Source: Gorsachius magnificus (taxonomy: Eukaryota; Chordata; Aves; Pelecaniformes; Ardeidae). Taken from it: 64,000 nucleotides of DNA. The notes beneath the pieces are model-generated. The model saw nothing but the letters and a program-made list of their open reading frames with translations, was not told where the DNA came from and did not search any database. A program made the translations under genes and the position numbers. Location of the stretch: positions 55,031,602-55,095,601 of the forward strand of contig CM067085.1 of the NCBI GenBank assembly GCA_034008185.1, read 5' to 3'. Shown one piece after another: positions 14,739-25,928 of the stretch (positions are counted from its first letter, which is position 1; each line of letters opens with the position of its first letter).

Positions 14739-16639
14739 ACCATTTTTGGTGGTGAGGAAATATTAATCATATCTGTAGCTGTATTTTTGAATGACTTGGT
14801 AAGCTATTTCTGAGATCTTCTCTATTGTTTAATGAAGGGGGGTTTATCTGTTTAAAAATAAGAACTACCTGATTAGGAAAATATATAGCTGAACTGCTCA
14901 GCAGATGAATTAACACAGTTAAATATTCTTTTGGAGAGTCACCAGAAATGTTTGAGTCTTCCAAGATTTTCTTTCTTAGCTTGCTAGCAAGTTTTCAACC
15001 TTGAGAAGGCATGTGGGCTTGTCATTGATTTTTACTGTGAAAATGTTTGTATAGAAATTGCTTTTGGAAAGGGAGAGCTGCACAATTTAGAGTGGTGGTA
15101 GTTCCCTTTGGCTCCATGTGATGACAATCCTTGAGTCAGAGTTGCAGCTTAGCTAAAATGATAATTGTCCTGAATTCACCGTCAGAAGAATAGCATATAA
15201 GTGCAAGTAAAGAGAAGTACAACTTTTCAAACCACTTGGCACTGATAACACAGCTAAGAAGCAAATTCTCAAAGCCTGAGTGTCATCTGAATATTCCTTG
15301 TTTGCCATTTTCTTCCCCAGAGGAGCTTCCAGGAAAAGGCAGTCAAATATTGGTGTGGAAGTGTGTTAAGATACTTACATTTCTGATAAAGCTATTTATG
15401 CAGACTTTTGCCCCTTCTGCAGCCTACTCCTGTCCCAGGGCTCCAGGGAAATGTCTTAGATTTGCTGTCCACCAAGTGTCACTTGCTTTTGGAGACGGGG
15501 CACTTTGTCCTAGTGGCTCTCTGCTCTTCTTGGAGCTACATGTAGCCTTCCTTCCCTTTAATCTTCCCATTGTTCGCCTTGGATCCTCCGACACCTAACC
15601 TGGGAGCTCTGATTTCCCAGTCTTCTGAGAGAGCCCTTCCCTTTCTCTCCTTTGTGGAAAAATGATTCGATATCTGTATTTGAAAGTTTTGAGGATGTGC
15701 TCTGGAAGCCTTGGTTTCCTCCCAGGACATTTCCCCTTCACACAACAAGGCCTGAGCAGGCAATTAGCCAGCTATGCTTCTCTGCCCCTCTCCTGACAGC
15801 TTAGAGATGCTCTAACTTCCCATGGACCTGTTTTTGGGGAAGGGAAACATCTATTTCATGTAGTGCAGGCCAGGCTGAGCCAATTGTTGGAGTCTTGAGA
15901 GCATGTGTGTTTAAAATTGAGTATGAATATTTCACAGTAAAATATGAAAAGTCTACTTTGTGATCTTTTAAAAATATTTCTGGCACAGCAAAACAAGATG
16001 GGAGACAGGCTTTTTGTATGGGATTACTTGGTGCTAGTGAAGCATTTTCTCCTTGCCAAGTTTTAGGTTAAGTTGGAAAGTGTATTTCTTTGATTATGAT
16101 GAGGCGAGACGCTCTTTAAATAGAAAATAAATTTTATCACCATCTGCAGAGCAATCTGATGAATTAAATGAGGAGTTACGAAAATCTTGTTAGCCCTTTT
16201 TGAATAAGCAGGTTCATATGGATTTTATAAATCCAGAACTGGATTTTAAAATATGCCTCCTTCAAAATTTATGACAGAATAGTTTGTAACATGGTAACAA
16301 TCTCGGTCAGATTATATATTCCTTTTTGATGTTTTCTCCTAATTTGATGTATATATATACAAAGTATTTTAAACAAGATTTTAAAAATACCAGTGTGAAC
16401 TTATGTTTACAGGAGGAATCCTGATCGGCCTTCTGTCCCATGTCAGTTATGGTAAGTGGCGGTATTGCTTATCAACATATAGTAGTTCATTTTGACCACA
16501 TAGTCTATACTATGTGAACATCCATAATGAGTGTGCAGTAGTGAAGATATGAATCCAAACCCTAAAGTTTACTGGCCTAAATTGCACTGTCAGAGGTGGG
16601 AAGACTGTAGCAAAGTATCAGAAAACCAGACTGGTTTCG

Positions 16640-16770
16640 GCTAAGGCTCTTGCCAGCACCCTGAAATTCTGTGTTCAGTCTGCTCAGCTATGGTCTGGGC
16701 AAACTATTTAGCCTGTCCATGTCCCAGTTACTTTCCTATAAAATGGGAGAGGAGACATCAGTTTTGTCTT
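16640..16770 (-). repeat. MIR/CORE-SINE-like relic
   Basis: The segment CTGGGCAAACTATTTAGCC followed by CCCAGTTACTTTCCTATAAAATGGGAGAG resembles the conserved part of MIR read on the minus strand (the region usually containing TGGGCAAGTCACTTAACC and CTGTAAAATGGG). The preceding CTCTTGCCAGC...CAGCTATGG also fits. MIR-like elements are old and shared across amniotes. Confidence 0.6.
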
Positions 16771-17789
16771 CTGTTTAGCCTTTTGATTTAGAAATGCCTT
16801 TTCTAATGCACATAGTACGCAGCTCAATGAAGTCCTGATCCCTTTTCTAGACATATTATAACATTAATAAAATAAATTTATTCTTCTGTGTTGCTATGAG
16901 ATTTAAAACCCATATAACTGTACTAGTCATTTATTTTGAAGAGTTTGAGAGACTTCAGGTGTTGGCGTTCATATACCAGGAATCAAATACAGCAAAAATC
17001 ACACTTTATCACCAGAAACCCTGTGTCTTACTCAGGTTTAACAAGTAACTTCACAAATTAAAACAAGATCTTAGGTACGCCAGCAGCTATAAACATCTGT
17101 TTAAACATATTAGGGATTATTAGGGCAGTACCTCAGCCTTGTTAACTTGAAGTGTGAGCCAGATTTGCAGTCCAAAGCAAGCATAAGAACTGTGATGTAG
17201 CAAAAGGGAAAAATTTTTGCAGAGTGAAGATTAATTGGACATATACAATAAGTACACACAAGCCTTTAAACTTTCATTCAGATCTAGTCCAGCCATAAAA
17301 CCACAGCTGTTCAAGCTAACAAAGCATTATAGGTCTAGACCTGCAAATGAGCATATGAATGGTATTAGAAATTAAAACCTGCAGTAAAAGTCTTAGGGCA
17401 CAGTTTCTCACATCTGTACACAGTCAGATCCCATTGAAAATAATGCCAAATTCAGAGTCAAAGTTAGTGCTCATTATAAAGGCACTCCAAAATTGTATGA
17501 TTGAGCAACAATCAGTCCTGGATTCTCAGACTTCAAATATAATGCTGTGGGATTAGGGAAGCTGCGAGACAGCCAGTGAGGGTGATTATTGTCTCATGCA
17601 GGAAGATACCTGTAAGTGTTCATTCTTTCTTTTTAGAAAAGACAAGGACAAAATATCTATTTCACCCTAGTTCTTTTCCAGTACACTTTTATGCCTTAAC
17701 CATAGCTGAATACCTTTGCCAAAGCCTCTACCTGATCCAGGCAAAATCTCATGACTGGTGGTATTATCCTTCTGAAACTGGTAGGTGTT

Positions 17790-18143
17790 CCTTTAAATCT
17801 TGTTCTGCCTGGCCTTGATTTTGTGCTTTCTAAGCTCTTTCCATTAACCAGGGAATCTGTCCTTCAAGAATTGCTGCTGTGCAGATGATATACAGATTCA
17901 TCTTCTCACTCTTTCATCTTCACACCCGTTTCCCTCCATCCAAACTAAAGCTTGAGCTATTCTGACATGATCTTATGGTTGTCTGGATTTTAGTTCATAT
18001 GTACAATGGCTAAAACAAAGCCCTCTATTTTCATCATGTTTCTCCTTTCCTCCTTTTTAATCACTGAACAAAATTAACCTTTGTCTGTCAGTTATGCAGT
18101 AATTATTTTATCAGCATTTCTTTGTGATCCCCACATCTAGGTC
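17790..18143 (+). mobile_element. L2-like LINE reverse transcriptase relic, interrupted by the solo LTR
   Basis: A frame at about 17881 reads ADDIQIHL, the catalytic box of an L2-type reverse transcriptase (usual pattern YADDTQLYL), with an upstream stretch resembling the preceding ICHHCY region. The copy is worn, with stops within 25 codons of the box. The LTR at 18144 begins within or next to it, so the LTR inserted later. Remnants beyond 18707 are not clear enough to call. This rests on a short motif and could be chance, although the nucleotide match around the box is also good. Confidence 0.4.
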
Positions 18144-18707
18144 TGTTGTGGTTTAACCTGGCAGGCAGTTAAACACCACACAGCTGTTCACTCACACCCC
18201 CTGCCCCCAGTGGAATGGGGGAGAGAAGCGGAGAAAAGGTAAAACTCATGGGTTAAGATAAGGCAATTTACTAGGACAGAAGAGGAAGGAAAAAAGAAAT
18301 AATGATAAAAGAATATACAAAACAAGTGATGCACAATGCAATTGCTCACTGTCTGCTGACTGATGCCCAGCCAGTTGCTGACCAGTGGCTGCGCCTCCCC
18401 AGCCAGCTGCCCCCCCCTCCCCGTTTTTTTTTGTTCAGCATGTTGTCAAATGGTATGAAATATCCCTTTGGCCAGTTTGGGTCAGCTGTCCTGGCTGTGT
18501 CCCCTCCCAGCTTCTTGTGCACCTCCAGTCTCCTTGCTGGCAGGGAAGTATGAGGAGCTGACAAGTCCCCGACTTAGTGTAAGTACTGCTCAGCAACAAC
18601 TAAACCATCAGTGTGTTATCAGCATTATTCTCATCCTAAATCCAAAACGCAGCACTATACCAGCTACTAGGAAGAAAATTAACTACATCCCAGCCAAAAT
18701 CAGGACA
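18144..18707. mobile_element. Solo LTR of an avian endogenous retrovirus
   Basis: A 564-base block starts with TGTTGTGGTTTAACCTGGCA and ends with CAGCCAAAATCAGGACA, giving the TG...CA ends of a retroviral LTR. The internal sequence (GC-rich pyrimidine tracts, TGGCCAGTTTGGGTCAGCTG, an A-rich AATAATGATAAAAGAATA segment) matches an LTR type common in bird genomes. No gag, pol or env sequence adjoins it, so it is a solo LTR left by LTR-LTR recombination. No convincing target-site duplication is visible at the ends given, so the boundaries may be off by a few bases. Small frames inside it are not genes. The exact family (ERVL or ERVK type) and the strand are not assigned. Confidence 0.8.
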
Positions 18708-21700
18708 ATGTGATAGTCAAATCTGGCATAATTTTTCAGAACTGAGACTTCTCTTTTTCTATTCACTCACACAACTGGATTTTATAATTAAATTAATTGT
18801 GTCAATATCCCTTTCAGTTCTGTCTTGTTTATGTCTGCTCAATGTGCTGTTAAATGTTTTTTATTCTCATTTTGTTCACATGGCTCAATTCTTTAAAAAC
18901 ATCTAACAATTTTCTTACCTTACACCATATGCAAACTACTTCCATAGCTTTCACATTCCATCACTGATCCATCTTTGGGTAGTTCTCAATTTCAAATGAG
19001 ATCATGATATTAATTTCTATGAAAAAGCAGCTTGTCATTTACAGCCTAATATTGCATATAAATATGTACTTCTATTTTTTAATAGATTGTTATTCAGTCA
19101 TGTTTTAGGGAACCTGGGTGTTTTGCTGTACTGTAGTCTTCAAACAGGGTGGGTAGAATAATGTGTATAATAGACAAGACAATAAAACAATAGGTGTGAG
19201 AACTGATTATTAGAATACCTTGCAGTGAAAAACTGCTTGAATTTAAGAAATGGAAGGAAAATGGTACAAGTAAGTATTTCACACTTCTTAGTATGTGTAT
19301 ATTGTGATGATGGAGCACAACAACCAGATACTTAATGCTAGAAATCTACTATCTGTATCTTGAAGTGCCAGGGCAAAGAAAAAAGACAAATCACTGTTGT
19401 AGAAATATGCTTAAGCAGTTTGCCAAGAAGCAAATTTTGCTGCAGAATTCTTAAATGATTCAGTGTTTTGAGAGAATTACATTTTATCTTATTCCTGTGT
19501 CAAGTTATCTATTCAATTTCTTAAATACATCCTTTTTCTTATTAGGAAAAAAACCACTTCCTTAAGTGCTGAAAGAATGAACAGTTTACAGAATTTTCTG
19601 TGTACGTTGATTGGGAAGATGAGTATTTGAAAGGACCAGTATTGGGGAGAATTTTAGCATTAATTACCACTTTAAAAATGAAATTAGCAAATATAGAGAC
19701 AGTCCTGGACTGTAATTCTTCATCATAGACTTCTATCTATGCCTTTTTGCTACATAGTCTTTTGGAAGAATGTAAGGCAGTTCATGACAACTATATCTAT
19801 CAACAGTGATTTGGTGGAAGGTATGTGGAAGCTGTCAAAGAATTTAACTCCTATCTGATCTCCTTTGCAACTCAGTCTGTGTATTTCTCACTGCACTTAT
19901 GAATGGGCTAATTTTCCACAAAAGACTACTTTGCTTTTCTTCTTCCTTTTGAAATATTAATATTCACATTTGAAAACAAAACCAGACTTATTCTGATGTT
20001 GCAAATAGCATTGCTACAAAGGATGTTCATATCTCCTAAAAGAATGATTCCAACTTGATGGTTCTTCTAGCTGGAAACAGTTACAAATACATGACAACTT
20101 TGGAAGAATGTGATCAGTTTTCCTCAGAAAGACTGATAGGTACATCTGAATAATTGTTCAAATATGACAATGATCAAAATCTAGATAAAACTTTGTGCTT
20201 TCAATTCTTGAAATGTGTATATTTGGAAACACCCCCCACCCCCCCACCCAACAATAACAAAAAATCCCCACATTCTGGGTGTAACCCATGATTTTATAAA
20301 TAAAAATGAATTGCCCACTAGCAGTGGGTGATTAGCTTTCTTAATCTTCAGGAAAAAAAAAAGTAAGCTGAATCAGACATAAGAACATCTCAAGAAATTT
20401 GTTTGAAAACAGATCTGTTCTCCAGTGCAAATCTCATTTACCTTCAAGAGCTCAGATACTAAAAATAGCATCAAGTCTTGCAAATTGGTAAAATCGTTAT
20501 TCTAATACAACCTTCAGAAAACTGAAAGTGTGGTTACTCTCTACATAGTAGTAGAATTGGGCCAGGAGATACAGAAACAAGTATCTGAATTGTATTTCAG
20601 CATCAGAAAATTGATGTGCTGTCATTTGTTGAATTTAGTACTGGGATGCTGAGAACCCCTCTCTCCCTATACCATGCCTGAACAATGAGATTTGTTTGAT
20701 TTGTGCCCATAAATTCAAGATAAAATATGAGTTTGGATCTCTTAGAAAAACAAAGCAAAAAAAGTAGTTGAACATTAGTCAAAGAAGGTATTAAAGGCAA
20801 ACAGGAAAATGCCCAAACCAGTGCTGCTTAGAGTGATGCATTTGACAATCCTGACTCTGACAGCTTGAGTTAAGGTTTTCTTTTTTCTAGCACTTAATTC
20901 CCTTCTCGCTTTGTTTTGAAATTTAATAATCTAAGTATGTTTAGAAATTTAATGACAGATTTTTTAGTCCAATTTAAATTCAGGAAAGCAATAACAAGTG
21001 CTCTAGTACAAAAATAACACATGTAATTTCAACAGCTAAGGTCAATGTAATGTCTAATGGACAAATTACAAGGTGTTCGGTAGAATAATTCTTTGATATT
21101 GTTTTTGGTCATAGTGATAAAAAATTTTGTAAAATTGATAAAGCTTGAGAGTGAAAAAGCCCACAGCTGATGATAAATTTTAACAGGAAGAACACAAAAT
21201 CTTTCAGTATTAGCCAGCAGTTTTAGGAAATTGTTGAGTCTTATCAATCCTATTCATTATTAAAAGTGGCAAATCCTGCCTGCTGGCAGCCGTATATGCA
21301 TGTTCAGGCACCAGCTAGCATATTCAAACAATCATTTTTGTGCCTTTAGGCTCCATCCTTCCTTAAACCTCCCCTTTACTGTGATAACTACAATAAATTT
21401 GCCAGTTACAAGTCTGCTGATACAGTGATATCACATACTACCTTGTGGATCAATAATCTGTACTTTTTCTTCCAAGCATCTGTATCCCTCTTAGAATTTT
21501 TTTTTGAATTTACAGCGAGGACCATTTCTGTTTTGTACAGGCCCTTGCACAGAGGTCCACAGCAAGTACTTGTAGTTGCTATAGTAACATGATAGCTATC
21601 CAAGAATATTGCAGTCCAAAATACATGATTTGGAAAACATGTCGTACCAATGTAATGTGGGTTTCCTTTCTTAGGGAGCACTCTTCTGGTTTTTGCTTCT

Positions 21701-22877
21701 GGTAGCCACCAACCTGCTTATGTAGTAATCATGAATTCATCCTTGGATTTCAAATAGGGCTGCACAGGTTGGTGCTGTAAGAGTGAATTCATGAAAAATA
21801 AGGAAAGCAAGACTTTCCTGGAAGCACGTATTATGGTATTGAATGTGTTGAAATGGGGTGTTGAGTGAAATGGAGCAATAGATTGTTAAAGGAATCCTGA
21901 GCTTCTTATTTCTTATGTTAAGTACAGGGGGAAAAGGAGACTTGCATGGAAGGAACCAGAGCCATGGTGAAGCAATAAAGGAATAAAAGTAGGAAATTCC
22001 CCTTTGTATCAACAAATGTCCATTTTTTTCTTTGCTTTTATCATACAAGGGAGTTATTCCCTTCCACCCTCCCACAGATTGTTTGCTTATTTCACACTTT
22101 GCTGTGGGGCGCTCAGGAAGTAATCTTCAGTGTTTGCAAATGAGTTTCATATGTTGTTGCCTACCTTCGCAATTTCTGCCCTTGGATAGTTAAACTACTA
22201 AGAATATTTTTCATTGTCAAACACAGAATAGAGGCAGGCTACTGGCATATATTCCCATTTGTTATGGTGCTGGGAGGAAGATACTTCATAGAGAAGACTT
22301 TAAAATTAATATAATGAGGAAGATGCGGAGGAAAATATGGTGCACATTTATACTGCAACTCCAACAACAAAGAAAAATTGAAAACAAAACAGAAGGCATG
22401 TTTGCAATATGTCATCCTAAAGGATATCTTTAAGTTGAAATATTAAAAGCATTCTTGGTAACAGCAGACTATGCCAGTTTATAACAAAGCCCAAATTTGT
22501 CATACCTCAACAGCTCAGAGTGGTGTATTCAAAGCAATCCCAAACTATTCAAATGTCTCCCAAACCTGCAGTCTGCTCTTGTTTTTTCCTTTTTCCTAAC
22601 CTTTCCCCTTTTTCTCTCTCCTCTTTCTTCCAACTGGCTCGCGTTATCTGGGTTCCAACATACGATGATCTATCTGAAGTGTGCCTAGTCAGGGGTTAAG
22701 GAAAAAATATTATGCCTTTTTTTCATGTATTTCTCTTATGATTAAAAAATTACTTTCCTCTCTATGGAAGGCTTGGGATTTAATAAAATATTTGGATAAA
22801 TATACTCTCCTAGCTATGAAAGATTGTTGCCTTGCTTTAAAATCATAATTTAAAAGATGCTTTATAGATATAATTTG
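18708..22877. other. Intergenic, AT-rich, no gene seen
   Basis: No recognisable repeats other than the C-rich tract at 20.23 kb. A 112-codon minus frame at 21737-22075 shows no motif and is taken as chance. Confidence 0.65.
20231..20251 (+). repeat. C-rich ACCCCC tract
   Basis: CACCCCCCACCCCCCCACCC is a short C-rich low-complexity tract whose complement is G-rich with four G runs, so a G-quadruplex on the minus strand is possible. Confidence 0.6.
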
Positions 22878-23100
22878 TTTGCATTATAGCACCTAGAAAC
22901 TGAAGGAGGGTCCTCACTGAGCTAAACAGTTTATGAATTAAAACTTGGAATGCTTAGAGCTTGGAGTTTTACTGTAGACTGCAACACATCAAGGATTTCA
23001 CCTGTGACAGAAAACATTCCCTGCCCAAAAAAACCTTACACTCTTAATGAGCAAGATGGATTCACAAGGGGAGGAGAGGCAGGCAAAGTGGTTCATGGTT
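22878..23100 (+). repeat. MIR-like ancient SINE, copy A
   Basis: This shows the landmarks of an old amniote SINE common in turtles, crocodiles and birds: GCATTATAGCACCTAGA at 22881, a decayed CCCACTGAGCTAAACA-type box, then CATTCCCTGCCCAAAAAAACC with TTACACTCTTAATGAGCAAGA at about 23005-23055. An insertion of about 65 bases separates the first and second halves. The same landmarks recur at 34711. Confidence 0.5.
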
Positions 23101-25826
23101 AGGAAGCAGATCAGCCGCGGAGCAGAGAACGAGTCCTTCTGTCTCCTGTCACAGCACGGTGCCCTGGGCGTGCTGCCTCAACACATAATTAACTATTAAA
23201 TCTTTCCAGCGCCCTTTGAGAAACTGGGTAAATTAGCCTGCATTAAGTACTTTGCCGATTCCAATGCTGATCTAGCTTGCTTAAACCTTGCTTGAATATC
23301 CCTGTGCTACATTCCAGCCTGACTGTATTCTTACTTCTGGGAATCTCTGGGGAGCTTACCTCTGTTTTGAAAAATGATTCCTGGGAAGAAGGCTTGATTT
23401 GGATCCAGGGTGGCATAATCATTCCTTCCCAAAGAAGGGAACAGAAGAAGAGAAAGGTGACTCTTTACCTAATTTGTGGTGAAGAGCATGGACAGTGCCG
23501 TGGGTCATGAAGACTTGTAAGGAGCTGGGGGGACAGGGCTAACCTTTACTGCAGGGGCAGTGAGATCTGTTACAAACTCCTATTGGACCATCCATCAGGC
23601 ATCCCAAAGCAGGAGAAATGCCATGGAAGACAAAGGTAGAGCAGGTAATCTAAAGATGGGTGGTTCCAAGCTTGTTTTTACTGCACTGAAACCTATAAAA
23701 GTTACCATATGAAACTGCTTCTGGAATTGATATCCTCTTCCATTACAGAATTCTAAGAATTATGGTCTTGGCAACCAACAAATATAGAAGATTTTTCCCT
23801 TGAAGTTATTTTCATGTTAAAAGTGCAAATACAAGAGAATGCAAATGAACCTGGAAAAAAGTGGGCCAAATTAATCTTTGGTGTCACTGTGCTAGCTTCG
23901 GTCTGGGCTGGACTACATTTTAGCCTCTTTGATCATTTCGGAAATACACAATCATGGTATGAAGCGATTGTTATGGGAGGGCTGTTAGACCAAGGTGTTT
24001 CAGGTAGGCTGGAGTGCTGACAGGGATATAAGAGTGGATTTTACAGGAAGTAAAAATACTCAAAATCTTAAAAGGTCTTTTAGATGTAACATCTCAAACG
24101 ATAGTTTTGAGGAAGCTAAACTTGGGTCACATTTCAGGATTTTTTTTTTCCTTGAAAGTTTAAAGCTCAGGAACCAATCTTAAGATATAGAATATGTTAT
24201 TTGGAGGAAAAAAATAACTTATCCCAAATGAAAACTCAACAGCTTGATTGACAATCATTGCCGACAGCTTTTAGGAACTAGAGTTGTGTTGTGGTACCTT
24301 GCTAATTTAAGCCATTCCAATTTCACTCAATGAAATAAAATTGCTTCCACAGAAATTTAACTCATTTCTCTGAATACTATATTTTTGTTTTTACTTTATT
24401 GCTTATAACACTAATATGGATAAATGATAGCTAGAAACAATATGTTGAATTAACTGCTAGTAAGAAAACATTCAACTTAGAATTTAGAACCATTTAATGT
24501 ATGTGAAGATTAGCGCAACATTATGATTAATTTCAGCAGTGACATTCATTTCAGTATTCAATTGCAGTTGAATTGTAGATGTCCAAATAAAAACATATGT
24601 CAGACTCCTTTCTATGTGATATAAATGCAATATTTTAAATAAGCAAAATCCTAAATTGTTTCCAAACACAGAATAATGTGTCTCTATACTTGAGGGATCC
24701 ACGCATGGATTAATCCACTATAAGTAGTGTGGGATAGCATTCATTGTAGACAAGCCCTCAGCTCTAAGACAGCATAAGTATGCAATTTTCCTAAAATTTA
24801 GCTTGAGCTATTTAATGTTTGGTATGCAAAATTAGAAGAGGAAACAAGGACTAAATGGAGTGAAATTTAGTCCTACTCAGATTCAGGTGGTACACAAGTC
24901 ATATCTTCTTACTATCTCCTGCATAAATCCTCAAAAAGTGATAAACTGAAATGTCAGATATAATTACACTTTTATATAAACTTTCATGCCAGATTTAATT
25001 ACCATATTTTGTGCGTGCTCATATACTATGCTGGAAATCTGCAGGCTATTTTATCTGTTGGCTTGATCTAGAGGAATAATATAAACAAGTGACTTCATTT
25101 TTTTAAAAACCTTACTGGTAGTGTTACAATTTGCTTCACATTTCTCAACTTTTCTACATGCCTGGAAAAAAAAAAAAACTCTTTGATTTAACAATGACAT
25201 ATTAGAAACCGAAGCATGTGAAACATACTGGTGTTTTGCAAAAATAATTCTCCTGAAAGTTACTCCATGCTTATGCTGTCGTCAGTGCTAGGAAATTATA
25301 CTTTCTTCTTTGTCTATGCAAATTCTACAGTGAGGTTTTATTTTCTTTCTTCTGTGTATTTTGCACTCATTTTCATATACCTGTCATCAGAGCATTAAAA
25401 AATCATAAAAAAGCTTGGTGTTATAAAAGTCCTGACAGCACACTTTCAGCTTGCTTTATTTTTTTCTTGTTCAATTCACAATCAATGTTTGGAAACATCA
25501 AAGTCTGTAGAAGAAGGTTCTTTTTTTTTATCTAGACCTTTTATTTAGCATGTTTCTAACAACTGTCTGATGGCAACCTCCCTTCTCCCTCCTCCCGCTG
25601 TAAACCCAAAAGATATGCCAAGTTTGTTCTTAAGAGTTTGCAAAGAACATCAAATGATTGGGTTATTGTCTCCAAGGTTCCTCCCAACCATACAGACTTT
25701 AGGTTTGGAAGGCACCTCCCAGGTCATCATTCAGGCACTACAGCATTTAATGATGTTCATGTAATGACTGAGCTCCACATTAAAAGTAATTAGGCTTTTT
25801 GCCTTAGTGTTTCATTGGGAAGCTGC
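23101..25826. other. Intergenic; small CG-containing patch at the start, otherwise featureless
   Basis: The segment 23101-23280 is less AT-rich than its surroundings, has several CG dinucleotides and a homeodomain-like TAATTAAC, and could be a conserved element. The remainder is AT-rich without genes. Near 25700 a short GTTTGGAAGGCACCTCCCAGGTCATC may be a tiny antisense CR1 scrap. Confidence 0.45.
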
Positions 25827-25928
25827 TGCAGGCCTTCATGTTTCTAGTTCAGCAAAGGTATTGTAGGCCATCACATCTCTAGTTCAGCAAAGGTGTTGCA
25901 GGCCTTAATGTTTCTAGTTCAGCAAAGA
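25827..25928 (+). repeat. Three tandem 35-base repeats
   Basis: Units begin TGCAGGCC/TGTAGGCC at 25827, 25862 and 25897 and share TCTAGTTCAGCAAAGG. Unit 2 differs from units 1 and 3 at several positions, while units 1 and 3 are closer to each other. The period is 35 bases and the array stops in the third unit at about 25928. It is a small minisatellite in otherwise unique sequence. Confidence 0.85.

Larger units (their letters stand above)
7268..16639. other. Intergenic, AT-rich, no gene seen
   Basis: Unique-looking sequence with the C run at 11.6 kb and the palindrome at 14.7 kb. The longest frame, 120 codons at 15236-15598 (+), has no recognisable domain or splice context and looks accidental. 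It is probably part of the desert upstream of NEK7. Confidence 0.65.

Noticed and set aside
15236..15598. 120-codon + strand frame
   Set aside because: No motif, no signal peptide pattern or exon signals; intergenic chance frame.
18302..18713. Overlapping 72-83 codon frames at 18.3-18.7 kb
   Set aside because: All lie within the solo LTR and reflect its GC-rich middle, not genes.
18141..18720. Target-site duplication around the solo LTR
   Set aside because: The bases before TGTTGTGG (AGGTC) and after GGACA (ATGTG) do not match, so none is claimed.
25697..25745. Possible tiny antisense CR1 tail (GTTTGGAAGGCACCTCCCAGGTCATC)
   Set aside because: Only about 25 bases match and there is no octamer end; too short to list as an element.
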